A DNA stretch of 11,021 bases, taken from CAZVCJ01 sp964625745 (lineage in GTDB: Bacteria; Chloroflexota; Anaerolineae; VGOG01). Of the stretch, positions 5,242 to 10,407 are shown in pieces (the stretch's first letter is position 1; every line of letters begins with the position of its first letter). The notes beneath the pieces are model-generated. The model did not search any database. It was not told where the DNA came from and saw only the letters and a program-made list of their open reading frames with translations. The stretch lies in the NCBI GenBank assembly GCA_964625745.1, contig CAZVCJ010000135.1, forward strand, positions 1-11,021, read 5' to 3'. The position numbers and the translations under genes are program-made.

Positions 5242-7083
5242 CGTCCCAAATGTGATGATGAACTCCGAGCCGCCGCCCCCACGCGGCCGAACCCAGGCCC
5301 GGCCGCCGTGCCGTCGGGCGACCTGCCGCACGATGGCCAGCCCCGCGCCCGTTCCCTCGACCTCGCGCCCCACGGCTCGCTGGAAAAGATCGAAGATTCG
5401 GTCCGCGTGCTCCGGCTCGACACCTGGGCCACGGTCCCGGACGACGATGCCCACGCCCACAGGCTCGCCCTCTGCCGGCTGGTACGGCGCGATCTCGACC
5501 TCAGGCGCAGCGCCCTCGCGGGTGAACTTGAGGGCATTGGTGACCAGGTTGTACACCGCCTCGGTGGCCCACGTCTGGTCCACTCGGAGTCTGGGGAGGT
5601 CCTTGGCGACCTGGACCACGGCCCCGATCTCCTTGATCCTGGACTCGAGACGCTGCAGCGCCTGTTGCACGATGAGCTCGCCCTCGATCTCCTCCGTTGG
5701 CGGCTCCATGCGTTGGGCACGGGATAAGGCCGTGATGTCGTCTATGAGGTGAGTCATCCGCTCCGCCCCCAGGACGACGCGCCTGAGAAAGTCCTGCCCC
5801 TTCTCATCGAGCTGATCCGCATAGCGGTCATTCACCATGCGCGAGAAGTTCTCGATCGCCCGCAGCGGCTCCCTCAGGTCGTGGGAGGTGACATGGAGGA
5901 GCGTCTCCAGATCGCGGTTCACCGCACTGGTCTCCTCCTCCGCCCACTTTATTTTGCTGATGTCCCGCGCGCTGCCCAGCACGCCGGTGATGCGGCCACG
6001 TGCGCCGCGCAGCACGGTGGCGTTGTAGCTCACCGGCACCAGCCGCCCCGATTTGGTAACCACGATCAGTTCATAGTCCGCGACCTTCTTCTCTGCCAGC
6101 ACTTGATCAATGCCGGCCTGGGCGCGGTCGGGGTCGGCGAAGAACTGCCGGAAGGGCTGCCCGATCAGCTCCTCGCGGCGGTAGCCGCTAATGCGCTCGG
6201 TGGCCCGGTTGACCTCGGTGATGATCCCCTCGCGATCGGTGGTCATCAGGATGTCCATCATGGCGTCCATCATGGACTGGCGGTTGGCGTTGGCTGCCTC
6301 CAGCTCGTCCATGGTGGACTGCATCTCCTCGTTGGTGGCCTCCAGCTCCTCGCTGGTGGCCTGGAGCTCCTCGTAGTTGGCCTCCAACTCCTCGCTGGTG
6401 GCCTGGAGGTCGTTGATCAGCTTGTTGACCTGGGTCATGTCGCGGGCCGTGCCCAGGATGCGGGTGATGCGACCCCGCACGTCTCTCAAAACGGCGGCGT
6501 TGAGGGAAATCGGAACTTCCTGGCCGTCTTTGGTGACCAGGGTCAGGTCGTAGTCGGAGACCTCCCCTGCCTGGAGCACCTGCTCGATGCCGGCCTGGGC
6601 GCGCTCAGGGTCGGTGAAGAAGTTGGCGAAGGGCTTGCGCAGCAACTCCCTGGCGCTGTAGCCGCTGATGCGCTCCAGGGCCGGGTTGGCCTGCATGATG
6701 GTCCCTCGGGTTGAGGTAGTCATCAGGATGTCCTGCATGTTGTCCATGAGGGACTGGCTGTAGGCCAGGGCTTCCTCTGCTTCCTCGCCGCGCTGTCGAA
6801 CGGTCTCCATCAGCCTATTGACGCGGTCCAGGGCATCGTAGAAGCGGTTGGCGCGGTCAAGCCGCTGCCCGTCCAACATGCGCAGCATCTCGGCCACCGC
6901 CTGCTCCCACGGCTCCCACTCGATGTGAGCGGTGTCCCGCATCCCCGGGACGAGGTGGCCACGGGGGATGTTCCGAACTGTCTGCGGAGGTATCCCCGTG
7001 TTCACGGCATCGCTGGTGGTGGTGGGACGGGTCTTGAGAGCCTGATGTGCCCTCGCGTCGCGCGGTGTTTTGATTTTTCTCAT
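5239..7083 (-). CDS. Soluble PAS-PAS-HisKA-HATPase sensor histidine kinase
   Basis: 614 residues, no membrane segment, so a cytoplasmic sensor. Order: basic, poorly conserved N-terminus (1-55); helical region (56-110); PAS1 (about 111-219); six exact heptads LQATSEE, LEANYEE, LQATSEE, LEATNEE, MQSTMDE, LEAANAN (226-267); PAS2 (about 270-378); HisKA with phospho-acceptor H401 (VTSHDLREPLRAI); HATPase with N-box N512/N516 (YNLVTNALKF), G1 DRGPG (550-554), F-box RIFDLFQR and G2 GTGAGLAI (577-584). The two PAS domains are an internal duplication. The ATG at 7083 has AAAGGAGA with 8-nt spacing. No KaiB-like N-terminal domain is present, so it is not a SasA orthologue in architecture. The next gene encodes an Rcp1-like regulator, its probable partner. 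The stop lies inside repeat DNA. The coil resembles that of CheB-CheR-PAS fusion kinases, and cheB and cheR lie directly upstream. Confidence 0.95.
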   Translation of the reverse strand: MRKIKTPRDARAHQALKTRPTTTSDAVNTGIPPQTVRNIPRGHLVPGMRDTAHIEWEPWEQAVAEMLRMLDGQRLDRANRFYDALDRVNRLMETVRQRGEEAEEALAYSQSLMDNMQDILMTTSTRGTIMQANPALERISGYSARELLRKPFANFFTDPERAQAGIEQVLQAGEVSDYDLTLVTKDGQEVPISLNAAVLRDVRGRITRILGTARDMTQVNKLINDLQATSEELEANYEELQATSEELEATNEEMQSTMDELEAANANRQSMMDAMMDILMTTDREGIITEVNRATERISGYRREELIGQPFRQFFADPDRAQAGIDQVLAEKKVADYELIVVTKSGRLVPVSYNATVLRGARGRITGVLGSARDISKIKWAEEETSAVNRDLETLLHVTSHDLREPLRAIENFSRMVNDRYADQLDEKGQDFLRRVVLGAERMTHLIDDITALSRAQRMEPPTEEIEGELIVQQALQRLESRIKEIGAVVQVAKDLPRLRVDQTWATEAVYNLVTNALKFTREGAAPEVEIAPYQPAEGEPVGVGIVVRDRGPGVEPEHADRIFDLFQRAVGREVEGTGAGLAIVRQVARRHGGRAWVRPRGGGGSEFIITFGT

Positions 7084-7096
7084 GATTTTGTCTCCT

Positions 7097-7181
7097 TTCG
7101 TGATGTGTAAAACGTAAAACGTGATGCGTAAAACGTGATGCGTGATTTATGGCTCACGTTTCACATCTTCACGTTTCACGC
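7097..7181. repeat. CGTAAAACGTGATG / CACGTTTCAC repeat cluster entering cheB
   Basis: Direct repeats of CGTAAAACGTGATGCG (7103-7143) are followed by inverted-sense CACGTTTCAC motifs at 7154-7163 and 7170-7179. The right half encodes the last residues of CheB (VKREDVKREP), so the repeat extends into the coding sequence and supplies its stop. The left half ends about 10 nt before the Shine-Dalgarno of the PAS kinase. Confidence 0.75.
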
Positions 7182-7743
7182 AGTCCGTAATCTTATCAGC
7201 GATCTCCGACAACGGCAGGACGTAGTCAACAACACCCAGTTCGATGGCCGCCCTGGGCATGGCGAAGTAGCGTGACGTCTCCTCGTCCTGGGCGATAGTC
7301 ATCCCTCCTTTCGCTTTGATCTCCTGGCAGCCGTGTGCCCCGTCGCGGCCTGTGCCCGACAGGACAACCCCGATCACGCGGGATCCAAAGGCCTGCGCCG
7401 CCGAGGCGAAGAGCACGTCCGCCGAAGGGCGCACGTAGTTCACCAGATCGCCGCGGTCCGGAACCAGGGTTGAGCCTTCCAGCCGCAGGTGCTGTCCGGG
7501 AACGGCCAGGTAGGCCACCCCGGCTTCCAGGCCGGCGCCGTTCTCGGCCAGGCGCACCGGCAGCGGGGAGAGGCGAGCCAGGTGCTCGTGCAGGCGGGTC
7601 GGTCGGTCGTCCCGCAGGTGCTGCACGATGAGCACCGCGGCTGGCAGATCGGCCGGCAGGCGCGAGAGCACCTGCGTCAGGGCGCCTATTCCCCCCGCCG
7701 AGGCGGCGATAACCACCACATTTCGGATTTCGGAATGCTCCAT
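7147..7743 (-). CDS. cheB: CheB-type protein-glutamate methylesterase (catalytic domain only)
   Basis: 198 residues covering only the CheB methylesterase domain; the N-terminal receiver of classical CheB is absent. Catalytic triad visible: S15 in IAASAGGIGAL, H42 in IVQHL, D134 in LSGTGRDGAHG. It also keeps YLAVPGQHLRL, RPSADVLFASAA and the QDEETSRYFAMPRAAIELG block. It should hydrolyse glutamate methyl esters or deamidate Gln in receptor-like helices, here without direct phospho-control unless through another receiver. It starts 7 nt after the cheR stop with no recognisable Shine-Dalgarno (the upstream bases are CGTAAAACGTGAAACG repeat), so translation probably depends on coupling to cheR. 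The last ten residues are encoded by repeat DNA and replace the usual C-terminal helix end. No other chemotaxis gene (cheA, cheW, mcp) is in the window. Confidence 0.93.
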   Translation of the reverse strand: MEHSEIRNVVVIAASAGGIGALTQVLSRLPADLPAAVLIVQHLRDDRPTRLHEHLARLSPLPVRLAENGAGLEAGVAYLAVPGQHLRLEGSTLVPDRGDLVNYVRPSADVLFASAAQAFGSRVIGVVLSGTGRDGAHGCQEIKAKGGMTIAQDEETSRYFAMPRAAIELGVVDYVLPLSEIADKITDCVKREDVKREP

Positions 7744-7765
7744 TTACGTTTCACGTTTTACGTTT
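7744..7765. repeat. ACGTTTCACGTTTTACG repeat at the cheR-cheB junction
   Basis: Read on the minus strand this is CGTAAAACGTGAAACG-type sequence. It encodes the last residues and stop of CheR (...RKRKT, ACG TGA) and occupies the place where the cheB ribosome-binding site would be expected. Same family as the clusters at 5163-5241 and 7097-7181. Confidence 0.7.
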
Positions 7766-8614
7766 GCGATACAACTTCGCTTTTCTATCCACGCAGTGAA
7801 ACAACCCCCGTGTTTCCCCTACCGGCACCTCGGCCTTGCCCAGGAGGAGAAAGCCACCTTCGCGCAGCCCCTCGTGGAAGCCCTTCAGCGCCCGCGTCTG
7901 CAAGGCAGGGGCGAAGTAGATGAGCACATTGCGGCAGACCACCAGGTCCAGGTCACGGTAGGGTGGGTCGCTGACCAGGCTGTGCACCTCGAAAGTCGCC
8001 AACTGCCTGAGGGCCGGCTGCACGTGGAAAGCCTCGCCCTCGGCGACGAAGTACCTCTCCAACCATGCCGGCCGGATACCTTCCACATCCTTCGGGCCAA
8101 AGACCCCTTCCCGCGCGCGATCCAGTGCCTTAGCGTCAATGTCGGTAGCCAGAACGGTGATCTCGAATTCGTCCACCCTGGTGTCCAGGGTCTCCAGGAG
8201 TAGCATGGCAATGGAGTAGGGTTCCTCGCCGGTGGCGCAGCCGGCGCTCCAGATTCTGAGCAGAGGAGCAGGGGTGCGGAGGTGCGGGGGTGCAGATGCC
8301 CCTCCGCCCCTCGGCTCACCGGTTTGTTTGCCGATCAGCACTGGCAGTACGATCTCCTCCAGCGCCTTAAACGCCACGTCGTCGCGGAAGAAGCTGGTGA
8401 CGTTGATGGTCAGATCGTCGAAGAGCTTGTCGTACTCGGCCGGGTCCTGGTCCAGGACGCGAGCATAGTCGGCGTAAGTCTCAGCGCCGCGAGCGTGCAG
8501 CCGCCGGGCGAGCCGCCGCGTCAGGGTGCTCTCTTTATACTCCCGGAAGTCGAAGCCCCGTTCGCGGTAGACCTTCTCCAGGAGACATTGCAGTTCCTTG
8601 CGGTTCTCAGTCAT
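7751..8614 (-). CDS. cheR: CheR-type SAM-dependent protein-glutamate methyltransferase
   Basis: 287 residues from ATG 8614. An N-terminal helical domain (LLEKVYRERGFDFREYKESTLTRRLARR; TSFFRD at 73-78) precedes the SAM-binding fold, with motif I WSAGCATGEEPYS (about 122-134), ATDID (156-160) and CRNVLIYF (227-234). It methylates glutamates of receptor-type coiled coils, opposing CheB. Between the two domains, residues about 98-119 (GEPRGGGASAPP...) are an in-frame low-complexity insertion encoded by simple repeat DNA. The C-terminus KRKT and stop also lie in repeat DNA. An in-frame ATG at 8659, overlapping the stop of the upstream receiver gene, would add 15 basic residues encoded by repeat-like sequence; neither start has a strong Shine-Dalgarno, and 8614 gives the usual family N-terminus. 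Confidence 0.93.
   Translation of the reverse strand: MTENRKELQCLLEKVYRERGFDFREYKESTLTRRLARRLHARGAETYADYARVLDQDPAEYDKLFDDLTINVTSFFRDDVAFKALEEIVLPVLIGKQTGEPRGGGASAPPHLRTPAPLLRIWSAGCATGEEPYSIAMLLLETLDTRVDEFEITVLATDIDAKALDRAREGVFGPKDVEGIRPAWLERYFVAEGEAFHVQPALRQLATFEVHSLVSDPPYRDLDLVVCRNVLIYFAPALQTRALKGFHEGLREGGFLLLGKAEVPVGETRGLFHCVDRKAKLYRKRKT
8258..8323. repeat. In-frame GC-rich simple repeat within cheR
   Basis: Degenerate GGGGTGCGGAGGTGCG-type repeat (minus strand GCACCCCCGCACCTCCGC), followed by complementary GCCCCTCCGCCCC. It encodes a Pro/Gly/Ala-rich stretch of about 22 residues between the N-terminal and SAM-binding domains, without breaking the frame. Confidence 0.6.
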
Positions 8615-8651
8615 ACCACTTACACTCGTGAGACGTGATCTGCGATGCGAC

Positions 8652-9029
8652 TTACCCATTACGGGTTAAAGCATCTCTAATTGCCGGCAGCAGCTCTTCG
8701 ACCAGGTCTTTCTTTATCACATACCCGCTGGCGCCGCTGGCCATGGCTGCTTCCCTATACGCCTCAATGTCGAAAATGGTCAACACGATGACCTTGAGGT
8801 TCGGGAGTTCCTCTTTGAGCCGGCGAGTGGCATCTATGCCGTTCATCCCTGGCATCCTCACATCCATGAGAACTACGTCTGGCTTGAGCTCTCTGACTTT
8901 GCGCATGGCTTCTTGAGTATCGGCCGCCTCTCCGATGACCTCGACATCCGGCTCAGGGGCCAGGTGCTCCTTGATGTACCCCCGAAAGATGGCATTGTCA
9001 TCAACGATCAGAATCCTTGTTGCCTGCAT
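8652..9029 (-). CDS. Stand-alone NarL-type receiver domain
   Basis: 125 residues, a single receiver: D10/D11, phospho-acceptor D56 in VVLMDVRMPGMNG, T84 in VLT, K106 in GYVIKKDLVEELLPAI. The sequence is of the NarL/FixJ type, the same subfamily as the regulator at 9234-9887, but it ends at residue 125 with no LuxR helix-turn-helix, so it cannot bind DNA by itself. It probably acts by protein contact or as a phosphate sink; controlling the receiver-less CheB, as the missing CheB receiver would, is a testable idea. The ATG at 9029 has AAGGAGG with 9-nt spacing. It is the first gene after the promoter at 9091-9119, and its stop sits in a junction where repeat-like DNA leads into cheR. Confidence 0.92.
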   Translation of the reverse strand: MQATRILIVDDNAIFRGYIKEHLAPEPDVEVIGEAADTQEAMRKVRELKPDVVLMDVRMPGMNGIDATRRLKEELPNLKVIVLTIFDIEAYREAAMASGASGYVIKKDLVEELLPAIRDALTRNG

Positions 9030-9090
9030 AGCTGTTTTCCTCCTTCTTGCTTGTCTATGCCCACCAATAGGCAGACGATTGCCTGGCTCC

Positions 9091-9119
9091 AGTATACCAA
9101 ATTCGACTTGTCTTGTCTA
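9091..9119 (-). promoter_or_regulatory. Sigma-70-type promoter for the che-kai unit
   Basis: On the minus strand, -35 TAGACA (9114-9119; 5 of 6 to consensus), a 17-nt spacer and -10 TATACT (9091-9096; 5 of 6). Transcription should begin near 9084, giving a leader of about 55 nt to the receiver gene at 9029. It lies just after the terminator of the preceding unit, where a new promoter is expected. Confidence 0.65.
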
Positions 9120-9125
9120 TTGGCG

Positions 9126-9163
9126 AAACGTTGATTTTTCAAGCCAAAACGTTGATTTTTCAA
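9126..9163. promoter_or_regulatory. Two 21-bp-phased direct repeats upstream of the promoter (candidate operator)
   Basis: The 17-mer AAACGTTGATTTTTCAA occurs exactly twice, at 9126-9142 and 9147-9163, offset by 21 bp (two helical turns). Each copy contains a near-palindrome GTTGA-TTTT-TCAAC (perfect in the second). They end 7 bp upstream of the -35 box and would be centred near -50 and -71, positions typical of activator sites. The regulator is unknown; the LuxR-type regulator encoded next door is a natural candidate. Confidence 0.6.
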
Positions 9164-9164
9164 C

Positions 9165-9192
9165 AAAAAAGACCCTACCTATTGGTAGAGTC
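9165..9192 (-). terminator. Intrinsic terminator of the LuxR-type regulator gene
   Basis: Read on the minus strand, GACTCTACC, a 4-nt AATA loop, GGTAGGGTC, then TTTTTT. The stem is 9 bp with one G-T wobble. It starts 41 nt after the stop at 9234 and separates the kinase/4HB/LuxR unit from the che-kai unit. Confidence 0.85.
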
Positions 9193-9233
9193 TGTTAATC
9201 GAGATCAGGACATGTTCGTGGAAGTGAGCCCGA

Positions 9234-9887
9234 TTAGTCTGAAGTTATCACCCCCTTACGAATGGCGTATCTGGTCAGTCCTGCCGCGCTATGGATGTCG
9301 AGTTTGTCCATCAGACTAGCTCTGTGGGACCTGACTGTTCCTTCGGTGATATGCAGCAACTCAGCGATTTCTTGGCTCGAATGACCCTCCGCAATCAGTT
9401 GCAGTACCTCTCTCTCGCGGTCGGTGAGTCTGTCATAGCGGTTTACTGTCATCGCTTCGGCCTTCCGGATGTACTCCTCAATGACTTTCCCCGATATCGA
9501 AGGGCTGAGGAAGGAATCACCCCGGTAGACGGCTTGAATGGCCAAGACCAGCTCTGTGACCGCTGCTTTCTTGACCACGTATCCTGATGCCCCGGCCCGC
9601 AGGATTTGATAGACGTACTCCTCGTCAGCATGCATGGTCAGAATCAGAACCTTGATCTCAGGAAACAATGCCTTGACCTGGCGGGTAGCCTCCAGGCCAT
9701 TAAGGCCAGGCATGGCGATGTCCATCAGCACCACGTCGGGCAGCAACTGCTGGGTCATCTGAATGGCCTCTCTCCCATCTTCGGCCTCCCCTATCACCTC
9801 TATGCCCGCCTCATCATCCAACAGGGAGCGAATGCCCTGGCGAACGATGGTGTGATCCTCGGCCAATAGGACTCTGATCTTGCTCAT
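9234..9887 (-). CDS. NarL/LuxR-family DNA-binding response regulator
   Basis: 217 residues, the standard length of the family. Receiver 3-120: E10/D11, phospho-acceptor D56 in VVLMDIAMPGLNG, T84, K106 in GYVVKKAAV. LuxR (GerE) helix-turn-helix about 151-212: LTDREREVLQLIAEG, HSSQEIAELLHITEGTVRSHRASLMDKL. It is a phosphorylation-activated transcription factor. The ATG at 9887 follows GGAGGGGGG. Its cognate kinase is most likely the NarL-family kinase at 10408-11021, separated from it only by the small four-helix-bundle gene. The CDS is followed by an intrinsic terminator. It could act on the phased repeats at 9126-9163, but this is inference. Confidence 0.96.
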   Translation of the reverse strand: MSKIRVLLAEDHTIVRQGIRSLLDDEAGIEVIGEAEDGREAIQMTQQLLPDVVLMDIAMPGLNGLEATRQVKALFPEIKVLILTMHADEEYVYQILRAGASGYVVKKAAVTELVLAIQAVYRGDSFLSPSISGKVIEEYIRKAEAMTVNRYDRLTDREREVLQLIAEGHSSQEIAELLHITEGTVRSHRASLMDKLDIHSAAGLTRYAIRKGVITSD

Positions 9888-9895
9888 GATACCCC

Positions 9896-9953
9896 CCTCC
9901 TCGATTTTCGATTTCCGATTTCCGATTTCCGATTGTCAATCGGAAGTCGCAAA
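9896..9953. repeat. CGATTTTCGATTTCCG repeat, left of the four-helix-bundle gene
   Basis: Tandem CGATTTCCGATTTCCG units and an inverted segment (GATTGTCAATC) fill the gap between the four-helix-bundle stop and the LuxR-type regulator start. Bases 9896-9918 are identical to 10309-10331 (23 of 23). The shared segment contains the GGAGG Shine-Dalgarno of the regulator gene. Confidence 0.8.
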
Positions 9954-10304
9954 TCACTTCTTCTTCGCCGTCTTGCGGGAGGCGACGAAGATGGCCGTGA
10001 GCTCGTCGGCTTCTTGGACCAGATCCTGCACACGGGCCGCTGGCACCAGTTCAGTTTCCACCACCATCTCCAACCAAAAGAGGGATTCGTCGGCCTCTTC
10101 CTCCACGAGACCCAACTTGTGGACGAAATCGGCCTGCGAACGCGCCCGGCACGCAGCCCGATAGTTCGCTGCCACCGATGTGGCCGAGCGCAAGAGTTGA
10201 TCGCCAACGACCTGCGCCGTTCGTGTCCGTGGCAAGGCTTCTACCAGGCGAATCACCCGCAACGCAAACTGCTTCGTCCGTCTTTTCAAATCCTCTTCGT
10301 CCAT
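9954..10304 (-). CDS. Four helix bundle protein (S23/IVS-like family)
   Basis: 116 residues of the small 'four helix bundle' family, first known as open reading frames in 23S rRNA intervening sequences and common as stand-alone genes in environmental bacteria. Diagnostic segments: N-terminal FALRVIRLVEALPRTRTAQVVGDQLLRSATSVAANYRAA, then ADFVHKLGLVEEEADESLFWLEMVVE. No signal peptide or membrane segment; basic tail SRKTAKKK. Function in the family is unknown. The ATG at 10304 has GGAGG 4 nt upstream. The gene separates a kinase from its likely regulator and is bracketed by copies of the same repeat, as if it arrived as a small cassette. No rRNA is present here. Confidence 0.9.
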   Translation of the reverse strand: MDEEDLKRRTKQFALRVIRLVEALPRTRTAQVVGDQLLRSATSVAANYRAACRARSQADFVHKLGLVEEEADESLFWLEMVVETELVPAARVQDLVQEADELTAIFVASRKTAKKK

Positions 10305-10308
10305 CCCA

Positions 10309-10407
10309 CCTCCTCGATTTTCGATTTCCGAATGCCGATGGTTCGGCTGGCCTCACCACAGGTTTTCGATTTGTCAATCGCAAATCGAAAATCGAAAATC
10401 GAAAATC
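10309..10407. repeat. CGATTTTCG repeat and inverted repeat, right of the four-helix-bundle gene
   Basis: The left end (10309-10331) is the second copy of the 23-bp direct repeat and carries the Shine-Dalgarno of the four-helix-bundle gene. The right end (about 10371-10407) is the inverted form, AATCGAAAATCGAAAATCG, so the two ends can pair into a long stem. The stretch fills the whole gap between the NarL-type kinase stop and the four-helix-bundle start. Confidence 0.8.

Noticed and set aside
5749..6714. Long plus-strand open frame (about 320 codons)
   Set aside because: Antisense to the duplicated PAS and coiled-coil part of the histidine kinase; its repetitive Gly/Leu/Val composition is a shadow of the heptad codons, and no ribosome-binding site precedes it.
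5239..7083. Kinase as SasA or CikA orthologue
   Set aside because: There is no KaiB-like N-terminal domain (SasA) and no GAF/bilin or pseudo-receiver domain (CikA); only a functional parallel is possible.
7097..7181. Possible small CRISPR array
   Set aside because: The repeats are short, degenerate and contiguous, without uniform spacers, and overlap the cheB coding end; no cas gene is present.
9126..9170. Dyad GTTGATTTTTCAAC plus A-run as a terminator
   Set aside because: The stem is only 5 bp and A/T-rich, and the T-run on the minus strand precedes it rather than follows; the true terminator is the GC-containing stem at 9171-9192.
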